From Diaporthe sp. PMI_573 (Eukaryota; Ascomycota; Sordariomycetes; Diaporthales; Diaporthaceae), in NCBI GenBank assembly GCA_021399435.1, contig JAJTUP010000007.1, positions 1,054,001-1,118,000 of the forward strand: a stretch of DNA of 64,000 nt, given 5' to 3'. The notes below the pieces were generated by a model. That model had not been told where the DNA came from and did no database searches. It saw only the letters and a list, made by a program, of their open reading frames with translations. Below, piece after piece: positions 58,040 to 64,000 of the stretch. Numbering within the stretch: position 1 is the first letter of the stretch; each line of letters starts with the position of its first letter. The position numbers were made by a program, and so were the translations under genes.

Positions 58040-60501
58040 ATAATTACCAATGACCGCAGAGTCTTGCGTGGTGGACTTGTGACAATGGAGCTCACAGATC
58101 GGGAGAATAATTCAGATTCTGGCGCACGCAATGATACATCTCTATCCTCTATAATAAACGTGCGGTGTCTGGGACCACAAACAAGTAACGTGAATTAAAA
58201 CTCAAGGATTGATATGATTCTTCGATTCCTAAGAGGCATTAAATCAAATACACGTAAATTAAGGTCAACCATGTCACAAGATGTTATTATGTCACATGAT
58301 CCTTTAGGTGCTCGCATGGGCTAAATCAATCTGCCGGTGTCAAAGCCGACTGCCACACATAGGAGATTCAAGGGAAAGGTGTGTTCACTTTTGACACGCC
58401 AATCCTCAGGTTGTGACATTGTGATACATTTTGAACCTCAGTGCTCGATAAGTTACTGCGCCTCCAAGGAGTCCAGTGACTAAGCTATCTCCACACAAGA
58501 AAAATAAGCAATGAAGCCATAGGCGCCAGTGTAAAGCCAAGCCGACTGTGGAAAATGCTAAGATCATAGCCAAGTATTACCCGCACTGCCGAAGGTGCAC
58601 GACTTCTTAGCTCCTTGTAACATGGAATGGTCGTGCCTGCATTTCGACGCTGTGTAATGGCGGAAATGGCGAGGCAGAAACAACACAACTTAGAAAGCTG
58701 TCGACACACTCCAACTCCTAGAGTGCCCAACGCAGAGCTAGGCGCTCTATCCGCCGCAATGATTGTATAACAAGCAAATGCCAGATTTGGGTTGCAGTTA
58801 CATTGGCCTACTAGTCCCCGAGACTGCCAAGTCGAACACCAGACCGCTGCTGAGCCGCAAAGTGCAACGTACTACACAGTAATCAGCTTAAGCAGTCCAA
58901 ATCCAGCACCTATGCTTTAAAGCCGATTAATAAAGCTCTTGCAGTCTTGCCTCGACATCTTGGGTACCCTCGTACAGATACCTCAGCAGACGACATTTCT
59001 CACTAGCCGTTTCGAGTCATTGCACCTCCTCCCACGCCAAGCTATGTAATCCGCGTCGTCGTCGATGGTTGGCTGGCCGATAGTGGGCAACTGGCAAGGA
59101 TCTGAATCCATGCGTGCGAACACGGCAAGCTTTTGACCGAGAACGGCGGCTTCAGGCGTGAGGACGTGCCAGGGCAGCTAGTTGTACCCTCTCGCAGATT
59201 CCGGGGAACCGCGATGTGGCGCTATGCTACGGCGCGGCCCTCTCGATCCGCCTCCCGCTGGAGCTTGCGGGGGTCAGCGCCGTGGAGGAGTGCGCCCCTG
59301 AGGCGGGGGACTGAACGGGGCCGGGATGAAGGGCCTGTCTTCTAGACTGGATACAGTGTCCGGGGACTCTGCTTTCTGTCAATTAGAATCACTTGTAATT
59401 CTTACACCAGCCTTCAAGAACAGGTCTGCCCTAGCTACTTATGTGTAGCTACAGGCTGTGTCTCAGCACATTCAGACTATGCAGTTGTTTCTGACCGACG
59501 TCACATTGGCGGCAAGGCGAATGATCGAATGATTAAAGTTCAGGGCGGCCGGCATGATCTTTGGGCAGCCCATCTTGGATGTGCTTGTCCGACTTACTTC
59601 GGTGAGGCACGCCGCAGGTTCGGGGTGGATTCAGTTTCATTGATTTGCCCCTTTCTGAACCACATGCATGCTCTTAGGCTGTGTATGGCTGCAGTCAGCG
59701 TTGCAGCGTCGCAACCAGACACGGGGGTGAATATCGAACGTGGAGCCCAAGATTCGTGGCGTCGAGTAAAGTGGGCAAGTGGGCAGCCTCTGACTAAACT
59801 GTAGTCTACTGTATAGCACATGTCGATTTTCCAGAACACCAAAGCTTAGTGTACCCACAGGATATCTACAATGCTTAGTTTCCCGGGCAAATTTGTCTTC
59901 AGACAAAAGTAGTGTGGGTACACCCACCGCATCAAGTGCGCCATTCAAGCTTTGGGCTTTGTCTCCAATCTACATACGCAGGGAGATCCATCTGTGAGGC
60001 TCGGGGTCCTGGGGCCGGCCCTGGGGCCCGGGTCCAGGGGCAGTGCAACCTGCCGAGCCTGCTGTCTGTCGTTAACGCGAACCGCCAAGCCCTTGTCTGA
60101 TAACTGCAGTCCCATCGTGTGATCAATGATGCAGGCAGACGTGGGAGCCGAAGGACTAGTACCGTAGCCACCGATTAGAATATGCAGATATGCAGCCAGC
60201 GTGGGCAAAATTGAAACGCCGAGGGCGTCTCCGGCCGCGGGGCCACGGTTCGAGTGCGTCATATGAGGGAATCTTCATTCCACCACCCAACGAGTGCCAT
60301 TTGGCACGAGACGACCAGTCATCCCCGAACAAGAGGGCAGCCAAACTACTTGTGCCAGCCTATCATATATACGTGAATAATAACGTAGTAATGGTCATTT
60401 TCGATAGTGCCAAGGGCTGATTATATTTGTCGTAGTCCGTAGCACTCGCACTGTGAGTGCGAAGATTCGGGTCGGAGCCGAGGTCATTGTTACACAGAGT
60501 A

Positions 60502-60541
<40 letters not shown>

Positions 60542-61683
60542 GAAGCACACAGGCGCAAGAGTCTCCACCTGACACTGCGATTTGTAAAGAGTGTAATAAA
60601 TCGATTGTGTCAAGTAGCTGATTTCTTAATGCCGTTATCTACGTACCTAAGTACGTAACGAGTCCATCAACGCCCTGCCAGAGAGGCGACACCCCTCCTG
60701 CTCTCCTGAGCTGGCACGGTCTTCCCAAACGGGACCTGACAGCATATTTAGCCGCCCCAACCGTTGCCACATCTATGGGTACCAAGGCCGAAAGTTGGCA
60801 TTGCGCTACTGTATTCGAATCCTTCTTGTCTCGCGAGAGCAGCATATTGGTTGGGCACACAGAGATGACGATGCGGTGTAGTTGGGATCGAAGTACAACG
60901 ATGTTGTATTACCGCAGTGCATCTTGACAGCTCGTCCTTGCCGTCGTTCAGCCTCCCAAACTGCTCAAGCTCGTAGATATCTGCTTCTTGAATTAGAGCC
61001 AGAATCAGTTTTGGTAACGTCATACATTACAACACTACGGTCAAGAACAGACTACAAACGCCTCGCAGTCTCATTACTGGCTGCCCAGTCCCGGGCATTG
61101 CTACCGGTAGGTTTGCTCAAGTGGATTGAGCGGGAGTTGCCCCCGCCCCACCGCCTCGAGCTTGGCCAATCTGCTGACCTGCATGCGATGTCTGTTCCTT
61201 CGTTGATCTCTGCCCTATCGTTGGACCATTCCTGAACGGCGCTGTGCCTCAGGTGCCGCTGTAGCGAAGACTCCATACGTAGGTCTTGGCCGACCGATTC
61301 CCGACGACTTGTGCCCGTAACACGTCCTATGAAAGGTCGAGGTTAGGTACATATGGGGAATGCAGCAGCTTGCATTGCTGTGAGCGCTGGGGCGATTAAC
61401 TAGTTCGTTGCTGTATGTCCTCGTGTCTTATCAATCGATGCACTATGCCGCAACGAATCCTTCGTCTCCAGAGAAGGATGGCGCCATTTCACAAAGGCTG
61501 GTCTAGAAATCCCATGACGGGTCGAGCTGCCAAATTCTCTCCCTCTCTCGATCTGTCAATGTTAATCTTGAGGCCTCTATTCCGGGTGAATGAGGAAAAT
61601 ATTGCCTCACAAATTCCTCTTCAAGCTTATCCTAAACCAGCCGCCCTTCCAATACTCCATTTAGCCCATAATCTTCGTAAATC
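58040..61683. other. Intergenic, 3.6 kb without a supportable gene
   Basis: Many short ORFs overlap on both strands without domain resemblance. A GC-rich block at 59180-59320 reads in one frame as IPGNRDVALCYGAALSIRLP and ends at a TGA; it may be the tail of a lost enzyme gene but I cannot name the family. A microsatellite lies at 60502. Confidence 0.4.
60502..60540. repeat. AGGC tetranucleotide microsatellite
   Basis: Nine perfect AGGC units plus AGG, uninterrupted. Confidence 0.97.
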
Positions 61684-64000
61684 ATGGAGAAAGACCAGGC
61701 TCGGGTGAACCGAAAGATCGTAAGACGGAGAGGCGCCTGTGGAAGTTGCAAGGCAAGGAAAGTCCGATGTATGCTCGCTCCTGCCCGAATTCTCCTTTTT
61801 ATTTCTGATTCCCGTATGTGTGCATACCTGAACAAAACAGAATTATTGACTCATTAGGCGATGGTAAAACGCCCACCTGCTCTGTCTGCGAGGTAATAAA
61901 TGGCATTGCCCCCATTGGTATTGAATAAGGTAGCTGATTATTTTGGCACATTGCAGAAACAAGGTGCAAGATGTTTGTACTCGGATACCAAAAGGAGGCA
62001 CAGCTCGGCCAACGATGCGAGGAGTGAGTACCAATCTTATCTACCTTCCGGGCATTCCATCTTCATGTATGCTGACATATCGTTCAGTGGGATCTCCTCC
62101 ATCGAGCCAATGCTCCCTTCCTGTCTCAAGTACTGACACTGTCACAAATGTCTCTGCAAACTATCAGTTCCCGGATGCGGGGAGTACTGTGGATGAACTT
62201 GATTACGGGTTCCCTTCCTACCCCATTTCAATAGTTGAGGACATCAACCTGGCTGGGGTCCTGCCTCTGGACATAAATCTCTTTGGAGACAGTATGAATT
62301 GGATGAACGATCGAATAGACAGCCAGAACCAGCGCTGGCCACGTCAAATCAGCCTTCCAAACTCATACGGGGAACTACTGAGTCCACCACTAGAGGGCTT
62401 GTTTCCATATGCAGACCAGGCATTGAAAGCGGACCCAGCTGAAACCGGTGTTGCTCACGAGGTCAGACCACCCGCCCCCAAAGCATGTGCGCCGCGTTCA
62501 TTTACAACAAAAAAGATTCTAACATTTTTTTTTAAAGGGAAAGGATACATATGCTAGTGAGACTGCCCACCAACCGTGGCTTGAGTAAATTGGGGAACGT
62601 TTGACTGAAGTTTGCAGATGAATCATCAACACTGGCGAGTATTGTCTGTTCCAACCTACACCATATCGCCGACAGCCCGCATCAATCTTCTATTCGTACA
62701 CTATTGCAAGAAGTTGCTGCCAAAGCACTTGATGCTACACCCTTCCCGATCGTATCAAATGAAGACAGTTCAGCACCCGCTTTGCACCAACCCAGCTACG
62801 AACGTCACGTCGTTCAGGAATATGTGGACGGTATGTGCTACCTCTAAAATCTTTACTTTCGAATGGTGACTAACGCCCATACTGTAGCATACTTTGACCA
62901 ATTTTATCAGTATGTCCTTGTTATTTATGCTCATCATGATTGTCGTGCTGACTGTCGTAGGAGATTTCCACTTCTGCGTAAAGACCAGTTTAAATCTTCA
63001 ACAGAAGCTTTGCTCACAGGAAAGCTTCCAGAGGACAATCCTGCTGTTCCTCTCATCAACGCAGTCCTCGCTCTTGGTTGTCGACTTGTACAGAAGCGCA
63101 GAACAAATGATGCCAGGCTTGCTGACCAAGAAGCCCGACATTACTTTGCGGTAGCTTCGAGAGCCCGTGGCCATTTAGCAGGAGCTCAAGCTCAAGCTTC
63201 AGTTATTGCAGTCCAGGCCCTTGTTGCCATGGTAAGCACTGACCTTTACGGACAATTCAGAGTTTTTGAGCTAATTATTCGCAGACCATTTATCTTCAGG
63301 CTGGGGGCCTTCAGACAGCCAAATTAGCCCTGTCTCTAATAACGACAGCGGTGCAACACTGCTTGACACTAAAGTTGAATCGAATTAATAGTGTTCGAGC
63401 CCTGGCCGGCTCGGAACCAGAGAGCCAGCTCCTGCTTCGATTATTCTGGGTGGTTTATTCTTTAGAAAAGCCCCTAGCAATGCGATTAGGGCAATTCTCA
63501 GTAAGGCCTACCGATGACCCTGGACTCACTGAATCCTACTAATGAACTGGCCAGTCTATCGACGATGATTTGATTGACTATTCTCCGCGGATGGCTCAAC
63601 CCCCTTCAGAATCTGACACCAACGAACCGAGCCCCTTTATTCACTTCTGCGAGCACGCCAAGCTGTGTTCCATGGTCGTGAAACAGCTGTACGGAATCAC
63701 AAAGTCCAGAGTACTACGAAACGATGTCCAGGACTTGTTCCACTCGCTGGATACCCTGCTCCAATCTTGGAAAGATCAGAGTGGGCCGAGCCGGACGGAT
63801 CCAACATTCCCTGCGCCGGGCCGGGGGCCGATGCAGAGCGCTCAGCCTGAGAATAATGTTGAGCTGTTCTTGCGGTGGCACGAATTAAAAGTCACCATCT
63901 TCCACAGGTACGAAAATTCCCGTCATTCTTCGAAAACCCCCACCTAGAGGGTGTATTCGCTGACCGAAACCACAGAGGCAAGCCATGCGTGCAGTCAGCA
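61684..64000 (+). CDS. Zn2Cys6 transcription factor with fungal_trans domain (3' end outside window)
   Basis: Exons inferred: 61684-61768, 61858-61892, 61957-62023, 62088-62461, 62611-62830, 62888-62909, 62961-63231, 63285-63500, 63555-63907, then beyond. Phases agree throughout; the 149-bp fourth intron is the least certain. The Zn2Cys6 finger (CGSCKARKVRC, then CSVC and a last Cys, residues 19-46) is split over three exons. The fungal_trans domain starts at AYFDQFYQRFPLLRKDQF and includes RLFWVVYSLEKPLAMRLGQ. It is probably a nuclear regulator of unknown targets; the nearest gene is the aminotransferase 3.6 kb upstream. The intron density is higher than in the other two regulators. Confidence 0.85.

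Noticed and set aside
59133..59345. 70-codon ORF in a GC-rich block
   Set aside because: Another frame of the same block looks more protein-like (IPGNRDVALCYG...), but neither can be tied to a family or to a start.

Overview
The window looks like a filamentous ascomycete (Pezizomycotina) chromosome. Genes carry many short 50-90 bp introns with GTRNGT donors and CTAAC-like branch points. Fungal-specific families are present: Zn2Cys6 and fungal_trans regulators, a CYP65-like P450 and a DUF1996 secreted protein. The repeats carry C-to-T decay (CAA/CAG/TGG turned into stops, TpA-rich sequence) of the kind made by repeat-induced point mutation (RIP). I cannot name the species.

Left arm (1-20.7 kb, normal base composition): the 3' end of a ketopantoate-reductase-like gene; an aldehyde-dehydrogenase-like protein that appears to lack the catalytic Cys and Glu and ends in a membrane segment; a 928-aa regulator with two C2H2 fingers plus a Zn2Cys6 finger; a salicylate-hydroxylase-type FAD monooxygenase; a divergent promoter region holding a 44-bp tandem array; a second, 757-aa Zn2Cys6 regulator; a broken aldo/keto reductase; a CYP65-like P450; then two secreted proteins (DUF1996, and an unrecognised Cys-containing one). 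Redox tailoring enzymes with two pathway-type regulators suggest the accessory part of a secondary-metabolite cluster, with one enzyme already dead. No backbone synthase is in view.

Middle (20.7-54.4 kb): an AT-rich transposon graveyard. It holds a decayed Ty3/gypsy chromovirus (21.7-29.6 kb), a Ty1/copia element on the minus strand (31.3-37.6 kb), a second chromovirus (39.5-49.5 kb), and a truncated third (52.3-54.4 kb). Six copies of a ~522-bp LTR-like repeat with 5-bp target duplications are scattered through it. One stretch has a clean three-level nest: a pogo/Fot1-type DNA transposon sits in the 5' LTR of a chromovirus, which itself sits inside a copy of the 522-bp repeat. Target-site duplications support all three insertions. 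The second chromovirus carries a decayed antisense gene resembling a Zn2Cys6 finger plus coiled coil.

Right arm (54.4-64 kb): mostly non-coding sequence, then a mitochondrial-type branched-chain aminotransferase gene, 3.6 kb with no supportable gene, and the 5' part of a third Zn2Cys6/fungal_trans regulator that runs off the window.

Exon boundaries were placed by hand from splice motifs, reading frame and family resemblance. Treat them as good hypotheses, not measured transcripts.
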